From Actinomycetes bacterium (GTDB taxonomy: Bacteria; Actinomycetota; Actinomycetes; Actinomycetales; Actinomycetaceae), in NCBI GenBank assembly GCA_023426345.1, contig JAFAAX010000051.1:1-31826 (forward strand): a stretch of DNA of 31,826 nt, read 5' to 3'. Under the pieces are notes generated by a model. It saw only the letters and a list, made by a program, of their open reading frames with translations, ran no database searches and was not told where the DNA came from. Below, piece by piece: positions 7,585 to 15,775 of this stretch; the first letter of the stretch is position 1, and the number at the start of each line of letters is the position of its first letter. Position numbers and translations under genes: made by a program.

Positions 7585-8898
7585 ATGAACAAGCGATTCC
7601 TGGCGGTCACCGCCGTGGCGGCGACCACGGCCCTGGTGGCCTCGGCCTGCTCGTCGGGAGGCGATCAGTCGTCCTCGTCGAGTGGCGGCGGCGGTTCGGC
7701 CAGCGGAGGCGGCGAGGCGGTGACGCTGGTCTTCCAGTCGCTGTCGGACCAGCCCGCCGCGATCGCCGCCACCGAGGACATCGTCGACCAGTGGAACGCC
7801 GACCACCCCGACATCCAGGTGAAGATCCAGCCGGTGGGCTGGGACGGCGTCTACGACAAGCTCATCACCCAGTTCAACGGCGGAGCCGCTCCCGACATCA
7901 TCCACTACGAGGCCGCGAGCATCGTCTCCTTCGCCCAGGACGGATACCTGGCCGATCTCACCGACCTCATGCCGAGCGACTTCGCGAACGACCTGCCCGA
8001 GGGACTGCTCGACACGGTGACGGTCGACGGCCAGGTCATCGCCTACCCGACCGAGATGCAGACCTACACCGTCTTCGCGAACAAGACGCTGCTCGACCAG
8101 GCCGGGGTGGAGATCCCCACCGGCGACACGGTGACGTGGGACCAGATCCGCCAGATCGCGAAGGCGACGACGAAGGACGGCGTCTACGGCCTCGCATGGG
8201 GCCTGAAGAGCCCGACGGCGACCTTCATGACGATGGGCCCGCAGTTCGGCGGGACGTACTTCGAAGGCAGCGGCGCCGACGCGACGATCTCGATCGGCGA
8301 GGGCGAGCTGGCGCTCCCCCAGCTGGTCCACGACATGGCGGACGAGGACGGCTCGATCATGCCCGTCACGCTCACCCAATCCGGCTCCGAGGCGCTGGCC
8401 GCCTGGTACGACGGGCAGGCCGCCCTGACGGTCCAGGGATCCTTCCAGGCGGCGAACATCGCCGCGGACGCCCCCGAGGGATTCGACTGGGTCGTCCTGC
8501 CGCCGGTCGAGGGCCCCGAGGGCCCGTCGGTGGCCGCGAACCCGCAGACGCTGTCGATCAACATCGACTCCCCGCACGTCGAGGAGGCCGCGCAGTTCCT
8601 CGACTTCTTCACCTCCGCAGACAATCTGGCGGCGCTCAACAAGGCCGATGCCCTGATCCCCGCGACGCTGTCCGCGCAGAAGAAGCTGGCGGACGAGCTG
8701 GGCACGACGGACGGGTGGGACAAGATCCTGGCGTCGGGCCAGTACATGGGATCCGCCCCCTACCTCAGCGTCGACAAGTACGCGCAGTGGAAGGACACGG
8801 TGGCCACCCCCGCGTTCCAGAAGTACCTGGCCGATCAGACGGATCTGACCGGCCTGCAGGAGGAGCTCACCACCGGTTGGGACACCCTCGACCAGTGA
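7585..8898 (+). CDS. Extracellular sugar-binding lipoprotein of the ABC importer
   Basis: A 437-residue type 1 solute-binding protein. The signal peptide MNKRFLAVTAVAATTALVASAC ends in a lipobox (ASAC), so Cys22 should be lipidated and anchor the protein outside the membrane. A flexible Ser/Gly linker follows (residues 23-45). The mature domain has the usual pattern: VTLVFQSLSDQ, ATEDIVDQWNADHPDIQVKI, APDIIHYEA, YAFPTEM-like YPTEMQTYTVFANK, then GQAALTVQGSFQAANI. AAGGAA at 7571-7576 is eight bases before the ATG. A strong hairpin follows the stop and may stabilise the upstream mRNA or limit read-through. The ligand is unknown. Confidence 0.92.
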   Translation: MNKRFLAVTAVAATTALVASACSSGGDQSSSSSGGGGSASGGGEAVTLVFQSLSDQPAAIAATEDIVDQWNADHPDIQVKIQPVGWDGVYDKLITQFNGGAAPDIIHYEAASIVSFAQDGYLADLTDLMPSDFANDLPEGLLDTVTVDGQVIAYPTEMQTYTVFANKTLLDQAGVEIPTGDTVTWDQIRQIAKATTKDGVYGLAWGLKSPTATFMTMGPQFGGTYFEGSGADATISIGEGELALPQLVHDMADEDGSIMPVTLTQSGSEALAAWYDGQAALTVQGSFQAANIAADAPEGFDWVVLPPVEGPEGPSVAANPQTLSINIDSPHVEEAAQFLDFFTSADNLAALNKADALIPATLSAQKKLADELGTTDGWDKILASGQYMGSAPYLSVDKYAQWKDTVATPAFQKYLADQTDLTGLQEELTTGWDTLDQ

Positions 8899-8906
8899 GA
8901 GCCGCG

Positions 8907-8943
8907 GCCCCGCGGCCGCCGGACGGATTCCGGGCCGCGGGGC
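8907..8943 (+). terminator. Intercistronic hairpin after the solute-binding protein gene
   Basis: GCCCCGCGGCC at 8907-8917 pairs perfectly with GGCCGCGGGGC at 8933-8943, an 11-bp stem with a 15-nt loop that can itself fold. It lies 8 bases after the stop and 46 bases before the next start, with no T-tract. In sugar ABC operons such structures commonly protect the binding-protein transcript and attenuate downstream genes, so it may be a partial rather than absolute terminator. Confidence 0.6.
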
Positions 8944-8989
8944 TGTGGCCACCATCCGCGAAGATCCGCGACGAGGAGAGGAACGAGCT

Positions 8990-10153
8990 GTGACCTGGCT
9001 TGACGATCGGATCGAGGCCGTCATCTGCGGGATCGGCGTCGGAGACGCGATCGGAGGAGCAGTCGAGGGCTGGACGCCCGAGCAGATCGAGCAGCGCCAT
9101 CACGGCAGGATCCGCGGCATCGTCGCGCCCTTCCTGGACGATTGGCGCACGGCGCGGCCCATCGCCCCCTATCACAAGGGGGACGGGCACATCACCGACG
9201 ACACCTTGATGACGATCGCGCTCATCGAGACCTACGAGCGTCGAGGACGCCACCTGGGGGCCTACGACCTCGCGGAGGTCCTAGTCCCGATCCTCAACAC
9301 GGAGAAGCGCTGGATTCCCGAGCTCGAGCAGGAGACCGTGCTCATGCAGCGGATCTTCTTCGCGGAGAAGTGGATGGTGGGGCGTCTCCACTACGGGCAC
9401 AACGACCCGCGGGAGGCCGGGGTGGGCAACCTGGTGAACTGCGGCGCCGCGATGTACATGGCTCCCGTCGGGCTGGCGAATCCCGGGAATCCGCGGGGCG
9501 CCTACGACGAGGCCATCGACATGGCCGGCGCTCACCAGTCGAGCTACGGGCGCGAGGCCGCCGGCGTGTTCGCGGCGGCCGTCGCCGCCTCCCTCGCCCC
9601 CGGGGCCGACGTCCGATCGGTCCTCGACGCGGCATCGGACCTGGCCAAGGACGGGACGCGGGCCGCGATCCGCGCGGTGCGCGAGGCCGTGAAGGGGCTC
9701 GGCGCGCCCGGCGACGACGAGGCCGCCCGCCGGGCCGGGCGCGCGATCCGTCGCGCCGTCGCGCCGTTCGACACCGTCGGCGACCAGTACCGGGAGATGG
9801 ACATGGATGCGCGGCGCCCGTCGCGCACGAAGTCCATCGAGGAGCTCCCCGCCGCCTTGGGGATGGTGGCCGTGTACGGCGGCGACTACCTGCCGGCGGT
9901 CCTGGGGGCCGCGAATTACGGCCGCGACGCGGACTCGATCGCCGTGATGGCGGGCGCGATCTGCGCGGGCATCGGCGGCCCGCAGTCCGTCCCGGCCGAC
10001 CTCGTCGAGCAGGTCTCGACGGCCAGCCGGACACCCCTGCGCGAGTGGGGCCGGCGCCATGCCGCCAGCGTCGCAGCGATCCTCGCCGCCGACGTCGCCC
10101 GGCACACGGAGCTGGCGGCGACGCTCGCGTCGATCGCGGGGAAGGCGCAGTGA
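8990..10153 (+). CDS. ADP-ribosylglycohydrolase (DraG/ARH) family protein 1
   Basis: A 387-residue all-helical protein of the ADP-ribosylglycohydrolase family, whose dinuclear metal site hydrolyses ribosyl N- or O-glycosidic bonds. Visible landmarks are ICGIGVGDAIGGAVEG near the N-terminus, the metal-binding TDDT at residues 69-72, VNCGAAMYMAP, AHQSSYGREAAGVFAAAVAAS, and the second metal motif NYGRDADSIAVMAG with Asp313 and Asp315. GTG 8990 is chosen because GAGGAGAGGA sits about seven bases upstream and the family core begins nine residues later. Its position between a sugar importer and a ribokinase suggests a small imported ribosyl compound rather than an ADP-ribosylated protein as substrate; that is inference. 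The next gene is a second, very different family member. Confidence 0.88.
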   Translation: MTWLDDRIEAVICGIGVGDAIGGAVEGWTPEQIEQRHHGRIRGIVAPFLDDWRTARPIAPYHKGDGHITDDTLMTIALIETYERRGRHLGAYDLAEVLVPILNTEKRWIPELEQETVLMQRIFFAEKWMVGRLHYGHNDPREAGVGNLVNCGAAMYMAPVGLANPGNPRGAYDEAIDMAGAHQSSYGREAAGVFAAAVAASLAPGADVRSVLDAASDLAKDGTRAAIRAVREAVKGLGAPGDDEAARRAGRAIRRAVAPFDTVGDQYREMDMDARRPSRTKSIEELPAALGMVAVYGGDYLPAVLGAANYGRDADSIAVMAGAICAGIGGPQSVPADLVEQVSTASRTPLREWGRRHAASVAAILAADVARHTELAATLASIAGKAQ

Positions 10154-10155
10154 CG

Positions 10156-11574
10156 ATGAGACTGACCTGGGCGCAGCCCGAGGACCTCCTTCCCCATGAG
10201 TTCGTGCAGGCCGCCCACGAGGGGCGGGACATCCGGCCGTTCGTCCAGGAATGGGTGGCGGCGGGAGGCGGCGTCGAGCCCATCGCATCGGGCGCCAGTC
10301 CCACGCCCGCATCCCCCGAGAGGCGGGAACTCGCCAGGCGTCTCCTCGACGAGGTCGGGCGGACCGCGCCGGATCCGCACCTGGACGTCGACCAGCCGAG
10401 CGACTGGGAGTCGATCGCCCGCCTGCTCGCGGACGGGCGAACCGCTCCGGCGGCGGGCGGGCGCGGACGCGGGATCCCCGAACCGGCCGAGCTGCGCCGG
10501 CGCCTCCACGGCGCGTGGCTGGGGCGATGCTGCGGGTGCGTGACGGGCAAGCCCGTCGAGAAGATCCCGCGCGAGGGGATCCGGGAGATCCTGCTCTCGG
10601 CGGGCCGCTGGCCCCTCGACCGCTACTTCACGGCCGTCGGCGTCGCCCCGGAGGTTCTGGCGCGGTGGCCGTGGAACCGCCGCTCCGCGCCGACCTCCCT
10701 GGAGGAGAACATCGACGGCATGCCGGAGGACGACGACCTCAACTACCCGCTGCTGGCCCTCGACCTGCTGGAGGGCAGGGGCGCGGCGTTCACCACGGAC
10801 GACGTCGCCGAGCTGTGGCTGGCCTCCATGCCGGCGGGCCGGTGCTTCACCGCGGAGCGCGCCACCTACCGCAACATCCTCGACGCGCGGCCCGTCCCGG
10901 AGACGGCCACGCACGTCAATCCCTTCCGGGAGTGGATCGGAGCCTTCATCCGGGGGGACGTCTTCGGATGGGTGAATCCCGGCGACCCGCTGCGCGCCGC
11001 GCAGTGGGCATGGCGCGACGCGCGGCTGTCCCACGTCCGCAACGGCATCTACGGCGAGATGTGGACGGCCGCGCTGGCCTCCGCGTCGCTGGTGTCCGGC
11101 AGCGCCGAGGAGGCGCTCGACGTCGCCGGCCAGGTCCTCCCGCCGCGCAGCGAGCTGGCGGCCGCCGTGCGCCTCGGCCGCGAGCTGGGGACGGCAACCG
11201 CCGGGGGCCTCGATCCCTGGGAGTCCTCGGGCCCCGCCATCGACCGCGCGCTGGACGCGCTCCACGCGGCCTACGGGCATCTCCACTGGGTCCACGTCCT
11301 CAACAACGCCGCGACGACGGCCTTCGCGCTGAGCGCGGGCCGCGGGGACTTCCGCCGCTCCGTGGCGCTGGGGGTGATGGCCGGGTGGGACACGGACTCC
11401 GTGGGCGCCACCATCGGCTCCGTCGTCGGCGCACTGGGCGGCCCCGAGGCCGTCCCCGGGGACCTGGCGGGTCCGATCCACGGGCGGCTCGAGACGACGC
11501 TGCCCGGGGGCGGCGTTCACCGCTTGTCGGACCTGGCCGATCGCACGCAGCGCCTCGCGGAGGCTCTGCGATGA
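10156..11574 (+). CDS. ADP-ribosylglycohydrolase (DraG/ARH) family protein 2, N-terminally extended
   Basis: A 472-residue paralogue of the preceding gene with a roughly 110-residue N-terminal extension of unknown function (MRLTWAQPEDLLPHEFVQAA), then an ARH domain beginning at RRLHGAWLGRCCGC. The usual TDDT is replaced by EDDD at residues 191-194 (PEDDDLNYPLLALDLL). The second metal motif is intact as GWDTDSVGATIGSVVGAL with Asp412 and Asp414. AHLHWVHVLNN-type segments (HLHWVHVLNNAATTAFAL) precede it. Similarity to protein 1 looks low outside these motifs, so the pair may act on different bonds or form a heteromer. A GTG at 10150 overlapping the upstream stop (GTGA) is an alternative start; GGGGAAGG lies just before both. 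Translation is coupled downstream by an ATGA overlap. Confidence 0.85.
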   Translation: MRLTWAQPEDLLPHEFVQAAHEGRDIRPFVQEWVAAGGGVEPIASGASPTPASPERRELARRLLDEVGRTAPDPHLDVDQPSDWESIARLLADGRTAPAAGGRGRGIPEPAELRRRLHGAWLGRCCGCVTGKPVEKIPREGIREILLSAGRWPLDRYFTAVGVAPEVLARWPWNRRSAPTSLEENIDGMPEDDDLNYPLLALDLLEGRGAAFTTDDVAELWLASMPAGRCFTAERATYRNILDARPVPETATHVNPFREWIGAFIRGDVFGWVNPGDPLRAAQWAWRDARLSHVRNGIYGEMWTAALASASLVSGSAEEALDVAGQVLPPRSELAAAVRLGRELGTATAGGLDPWESSGPAIDRALDALHAAYGHLHWVHVLNNAATTAFALSAGRGDFRRSVALGVMAGWDTDSVGATIGSVVGALGGPEAVPGDLAGPIHGRLETTLPGGGVHRLSDLADRTQRLAEALR

Positions 11575-13589
11575 GCGCCGGCCGGCAGTACACCTTCGAT
11601 TCGCTCGTCCCCCGCCCCCTCGACCTCCCCACGGCCGTCCCCCTGGACGAGGGCGCCGACCTGTCCGTCCTGGACGACGCCAAGATCCTCATCGCGCCCG
11701 AGGACCCGGCCGAGCGGCCCGCGTGGCGGGCGGCCCTGGCGCGATGGCGCTCGGAGGCCAGGACCCGACTGGGGCATGACGACAGCATCTACCGCATCCC
11801 GGGCGCCCAGTGGGCGCAGCGCGCATACGCGGTGGCGCAGGTCTGGCTGTGGGACGAGCTGCTTTTCGACGCCGAGGCGCACCGGTTCACCCCCGACCGG
11901 TTCCTCGCCGACGCGACGGGGCGGCTGGGCGGCCTGGACGCGGTGGTGCTCTGGCACGCCTACCCGGTCATCGGCCTCGACGACCGCAATCAGTGGGACT
12001 ACTACCGGCAGGTCCCCGGCCTCCGCGGGCTCGTCGACGATTTCCACCGCGCCGGACTCGCGGTGTGCGTGGACTACAACCCGTGGGACACGGGCACCCG
12101 GCGAGGCGCCCCCGATGCGGAGGAACTGGCCGCGCTGGTCGCGGACCTGGGTGCGGACGGCGTCTTCCTGGACACCCTCAAGGAGGGGGATCCCGATCTG
12201 GTGGCCGCGCTGCGGGAGGCGAACCCGGCGGTCGTCCTGGAGGGGGAGTCGAAGCTCCCGCTGGCGCGCGTCGCCGATCACGCCTCCTCGTGGGCGCAGT
12301 TCTTCGCGGACTCGCCCGTCCCCGGCGTGATGAAGACCCACTGGTTCGAGCGCGCCCACATGCAGCACCACATCCGCCGGTGGCATCGCGACCACTGCGA
12401 GGAGCTGTCCTCCGCGTGGCTCAACGGCGTCGGGATGATGGTGTGGGAGGTCGTCTTCGGGGTGTGGGTGGGGTGGACGCCGCGCGACGCCTCCGTCCTG
12501 CGGCGCGCCCTCGCCGTGCAGCGCAGCGCCCACGAGGTCCTTCAACGGGGGGAGTGGGAACCGCTGACGGCCCTGTCGGACCAGGCGGAGCGGGCGCGCG
12601 TCTACGCCTCGCGCTTCACGCTGGGCGATGTCCTGCTGTGCGTGGCGAACAGGGGCGAGGCCGACTATGAGGGCCCCCTGTTCGCGGCCCCCGCGAGCGG
12701 GCGCGTCCTCGACCTGATGTCCGGGGCCGACCTGGATCCGCTGGCCACCGTCACCGTGCCGGCCCAGGGGATCGCCGCGGTCGCCCTCGTCCGCGGGAAG
12801 ACCCCGCAGTGGGCGGCGTCCGCCATCGCCGCCACCGCGGGACTCGCCCACGAGGGCGACGCCTCCTTCCCCCACCGCCTCGCGCGCCGCCTCCACGCAG
12901 ACGAGCGCAGCGCCGGATCCGGGCCCTCGGACGGCGTCGTGAGCGTCCCGGCGGGGACGCACGTCCTCACCGTCCGCTACCGCGCCCGCGAGACCGGCAT
13001 GTACCAGGGCGCGCCCTATGTCGACGAGTGGAAGCCCCTGGTGCCCAGGCTCCACGATCCGCGCACGCTCCAGCGGGTGCTCGAGGCGGACCATCCGGTG
13101 GCCGTGGCGGACCAGGAGGTCAGCGTCGGGGAGTTCCTCGATTTCGTCGCGCGGACCGGATACCGGCCCCACGTCCCCCACCGATTCCTCCAGGGCGTCG
13201 ACGTCGCTCAGCGGGACCGGCCCGTCACCTTCGTGGACCTCGAGGATGCGCGCGCCTTCTGCGCGTGGGTCGGCGGACGCCTCCCCACCGAGGACGAATG
13301 GCAGGTCGCCGCGGGACGGCCGGGGTTCCGCCGGCGCCGGCCGGTCGTGTGGAACTGGACGAACTCCGAGCACTCGGACGGGCGGACCCGCTTCGCGATG
13401 CTCAAGGGCGGGGCCGATCACGTCAGCGACGGCTCCGAATGGTACTTCGACGGAGGGGTGCGCTCCCCCGAGTTCAGCGCGAAGCTGCTCCTCCCCGGAC
13501 TGGGCCTCGCCCGTTCCGCGTCCATCGGATTCCGGGTGGCGTGGGACGGCCGGACGGAAGGAGATTCCCCGCATGACCGTGAGCCGTGA
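11571..13589 (+). CDS. Barrel-like hydrolase domain fused to an FGE/SUMF1-type domain
   Basis: A 672-residue two-part protein. Residues 1 to about 440 look like a glycoside-hydrolase-type alpha/beta barrel, with strand-end motifs LDAVVLWHAYPVIGLD, VCVDYNPWDTGTRR, LGADGVFLDTLKEGD and PAVVLEGESKLPLARV, then a beta-rich end with LCVANRGEADYEGPLF. Residues about 465-672 are an FGE-sulfatase/EgtB-like domain: VADQEVSVGEFLDFVARTGYRP, VTFVDLEDARAFCAWVGGRLPTEDEW, WNWTNSEHSDG and ARSASIGFRVAW. The oxidising cysteine pair of true formylglycine-generating enzymes is not evident, so this module may bind rather than oxidise. GGAGG at 11559-11563 precedes the ATG by seven bases. The catalytic role is unknown; a carbohydrate-processing function fits the operon. 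Confidence 0.65.
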   Translation: MSAGRQYTFDSLVPRPLDLPTAVPLDEGADLSVLDDAKILIAPEDPAERPAWRAALARWRSEARTRLGHDDSIYRIPGAQWAQRAYAVAQVWLWDELLFDAEAHRFTPDRFLADATGRLGGLDAVVLWHAYPVIGLDDRNQWDYYRQVPGLRGLVDDFHRAGLAVCVDYNPWDTGTRRGAPDAEELAALVADLGADGVFLDTLKEGDPDLVAALREANPAVVLEGESKLPLARVADHASSWAQFFADSPVPGVMKTHWFERAHMQHHIRRWHRDHCEELSSAWLNGVGMMVWEVVFGVWVGWTPRDASVLRRALAVQRSAHEVLQRGEWEPLTALSDQAERARVYASRFTLGDVLLCVANRGEADYEGPLFAAPASGRVLDLMSGADLDPLATVTVPAQGIAAVALVRGKTPQWAASAIAATAGLAHEGDASFPHRLARRLHADERSAGSGPSDGVVSVPAGTHVLTVRYRARETGMYQGAPYVDEWKPLVPRLHDPRTLQRVLEADHPVAVADQEVSVGEFLDFVARTGYRPHVPHRFLQGVDVAQRDRPVTFVDLEDARAFCAWVGGRLPTEDEWQVAAGRPGFRRRRPVVWNWTNSEHSDGRTRFAMLKGGADHVSDGSEWYFDGGVRSPEFSAKLLLPGLGLARSASIGFRVAWDGRTEGDSPHDREP

Positions 13590-14784
13590 TCCCGCAGAAG
13601 GGCCGCTGGCCGGCCTCCGGGTCGTCGACGCCTCGACGCTGTTCGCAGGACCCATGGCCGCCATGCACCTCGGCGACCTGGGCGCGGACGTCGTCAAGGT
13701 CGAGCACCCCTCGCGCCCCGATCCCTCACGGGGGCACGGGGCGGCCAAGGACGGCGTCAACCTGTGGTGGAAGACGCTGGGCCGCAACAAGCGCTGCCTG
13801 ACCGCCGACCTCCACACCGACGGCGGCCGGGAGATCTTCCTGCGGCTCGCGGCAGGGGCCGATGTCGTCATCGAGAACTTCCGCCCCGGCACCCTGGAGA
13901 GATGGGGGCTGGGCTATGCGGAGCTGTCGGCGCGCAACCCGGGGCTCGTCCTGGCGCGGGTGAGCGGGTTCGGGCAGATCGGCCCGTACCGGGCGCGTCC
14001 GGGCTTCGGGACGCTGGCCGAGTCCATGAGCGGGTTCGCCGCGATGACGGGCGACCCGGACGGTCCGCCGACGCTGCCTCCTTTCGGGCTGGCCGACGGC
14101 ATCGCGTCGCTGGCCACGGCGTTCGCCATCATGGTCGCGCTGCGCCGCCGCGACTCCACGGGCGTCGGACAGGAGATCGACGTCGCGATCATCGAGCCGA
14201 TCCTGGCGATGCTGGGCCCGCAGATCACCCGGTGGGACCAACTGCGCACGGTCCAGCCGCGCACCGGCAATCGGTCGTCGAACAACGCGCCGCGCAACGT
14301 CTACCGGACGGCGGACGGCCAGTGGGTGGCGGTGTCGACGTCCGCCCAGTCCATCGCGGAACGCGTCATGGAGCTGGTGGGACACCCCGAGGTCGTGCGG
14401 GAGCCGTGGTTCGCCACCGGGGCGCAACGGGCTCGCCACGCCGACGAGCTCGACCGGATGGTCGGCGGGTGGATCGGGCTGAGGCCCCTCGACGAGGTCC
14501 TCTCGGAGTTCGAGCGCGTTCAGGCGGCCGCCTCCCCGATCTACACGGCGAAGGAGATCGTCGAGGACCCCCAGTATCAGGCGCTCGGCACGATCCACCG
14601 GATCGACGACGACGAGTTGGGGCCGATGCGGATGCAGGGGCCGCTGTTCCGGATGTCGGCGGATCCCGCGGTGATCGCGTTCACCGGCCGCGCCCACGGC
14701 GCGGACACCGACGAGGTCCTCACCGAGCTCGGATTCACTGCGGACGAGCTGGCCGATCTGCGTCAGCGGGGGGCCATCCGATGA
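13573..14784 (+). CDS. Family III CoA-transferase (CaiB/BaiF)
   Basis: A 403-residue cytosolic enzyme that moves CoA between carboxylic acids through an enzyme-bound anhydride. Family landmarks: PLAGLRVVDASTLFAGPMAAMHLGDLGADVVKVEHP at the N-terminus, WWKTLGRNKRCLTADL, VVIENFRPGTLERWGLGY, and the segment FGLADGIASLATAFAIMVAL, where Asp175 is the probable catalytic aspartate. The end YTAKEIVEDPQYQALGTI is also typical. GGAAGGAG at 13556-13563 lies nine bases before the ATG, inside the end of the previous gene. It overlaps the CitE-like gene by ATGA. The pair resembles malate/citramalate routes in which a CoA-transferase makes a hydroxyacyl-CoA that a CitE-type lyase cleaves; the acid here is not known. 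Confidence 0.92.
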   Translation: MTVSRDPAEGPLAGLRVVDASTLFAGPMAAMHLGDLGADVVKVEHPSRPDPSRGHGAAKDGVNLWWKTLGRNKRCLTADLHTDGGREIFLRLAAGADVVIENFRPGTLERWGLGYAELSARNPGLVLARVSGFGQIGPYRARPGFGTLAESMSGFAAMTGDPDGPPTLPPFGLADGIASLATAFAIMVALRRRDSTGVGQEIDVAIIEPILAMLGPQITRWDQLRTVQPRTGNRSSNNAPRNVYRTADGQWVAVSTSAQSIAERVMELVGHPEVVREPWFATGAQRARHADELDRMVGGWIGLRPLDEVLSEFERVQAAASPIYTAKEIVEDPQYQALGTIHRIDDDELGPMRMQGPLFRMSADPAVIAFTGRAHGADTDEVLTELGFTADELADLRQRGAIR

Positions 14785-15680
14785 TCCCGCTCACCCTGCT
14801 CTACGTCCCGGCAGCCCGCCCGGACCGCTTCGCGAAGGCCGCGGCCGCGGGCGCGGATGTCGTCATCATCGACCTGGAGGACGCGGTGTCGCCCTCGTGC
14901 AAGGACGAGGCGCGTCGCGCGATGGCGGAGGCCCTGGCCGGGCCGGCGCCGTCGCTGGCGGCTGGCGGGGCCCGCGGGGGTGGTCGCGAGGGCGGCGCGG
15001 GGGGTGTTGCCGAGGGCGGCGCGGGGCGGATCCAGGTGCGGATCAACGCGGAGGGATCCCCCTGGTTCGCGGACGACTGCGCGGCGCTCGCGGACCTGGA
15101 CCCGGCGGTGGAGGCGCGGATCCCGAAAGCGGAGTCCGCCGAGCAGGTGAGGCGCATCGCCGAGCGGCTACCGGGGCGCCGCCTCCATCTGCTGGTGGAG
15201 TCCGCCGCGGGCCTGGAACACGCGGGTGAGATCGCCGCGGCGCACGATCGGGTCGCCTCCCTGGCGTTGGGGGAGTCGGACCTGCGTTCCGACCTGCGCA
15301 CGGACTCGTCGCGGGCGATGGCCTGGGCGAGGATGCGGGTCCTGGTGGCGGCGCGGGCGGCGGGTCTCCCGTCGCCGTCGATGTCCGTGTATCCGCACGT
15401 CACGGACTTGGAGGGGCTGGCGGCCGACTGCCGCGAGGGAGCCGCCCTCGGGTTCGTCGGGCGCGCGGCGATCCATCCCCGCCAGCTCGCGACGATCGTC
15501 GAGGCCTTCCGGCCCGGCGAGGCCGAGGTCGAGCGCGCCCGGGCGGTCATCGCGCAGGTCCGGGATGCGCAGTCGCGGGGATCGGGGGTCGTCGTCACCG
15601 CCGACGGGGCCTTCCTCGACGCGGCGATGGTGAGCGCGGCCAAGGCGGTGCTGGCCCGGGCGGCGGCGGGCGGGCGTTGA
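14781..15680 (+). CDS. CitE/HpcH-family lyase (malyl- or citramalyl-CoA lyase-like)
   Basis: A 299-residue barrel protein of the HpcH/HpaI aldolase-citrate lyase beta family, expected to catalyse Mg-dependent C-C cleavage of a hydroxyacyl-CoA. Motifs: LYVPAARPDRFAKA (substrate loop), IIDLEDAV, QVRINAEGSPW, RIPKAES, LLVESAAGLEHA (metal Glu), LGESDLRSDL, and GRAAIHPRQLATI. Between IIDLEDAV and the RIN strand, about residues 53-83, there is a Gly/Ala/Glu-rich stretch carrying a 24-bp tandem duplication, longer than usual and probably a surface loop. The start overlaps the CoA-transferase stop. Together the two genes suggest activation and retro-Claisen cleavage of a hydroxy-dicarboxylic acid, giving acetyl-CoA or pyruvate-level products. 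Confidence 0.88.
   Translation: MIPLTLLYVPAARPDRFAKAAAAGADVVIIDLEDAVSPSCKDEARRAMAEALAGPAPSLAAGGARGGGREGGAGGVAEGGAGRIQVRINAEGSPWFADDCAALADLDPAVEARIPKAESAEQVRRIAERLPGRRLHLLVESAAGLEHAGEIAAAHDRVASLALGESDLRSDLRTDSSRAMAWARMRVLVAARAAGLPSPSMSVYPHVTDLEGLAADCREGAALGFVGRAAIHPRQLATIVEAFRPGEAEVERARAVIAQVRDAQSRGSGVVVTADGAFLDAAMVSAAKAVLARAAAGGR
14979..15026 (+). repeat. 24-bp tandem duplication inside the CitE-like gene
   Basis: Two adjacent 24-bp units (14979-15002 and 15003-15026) share the core GAGGGCGGCGCGGGG and differ at a few bases near their starts. They encode two eight-residue Gly-rich units containing EGGAG. The duplication is in frame and lies in a predicted surface loop, so it probably arose by slippage without loss of function. 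Confidence 0.8.
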
Positions 15681-15775
15681 GCGGGCGGGCGACCGCTGAG
15701 TGGGCGGGCGACCGCCGACCGGAGAACGACCGCGATCCCGGGCTGAGACTCAGGGAAGGACAGGAGCAGACGGAC

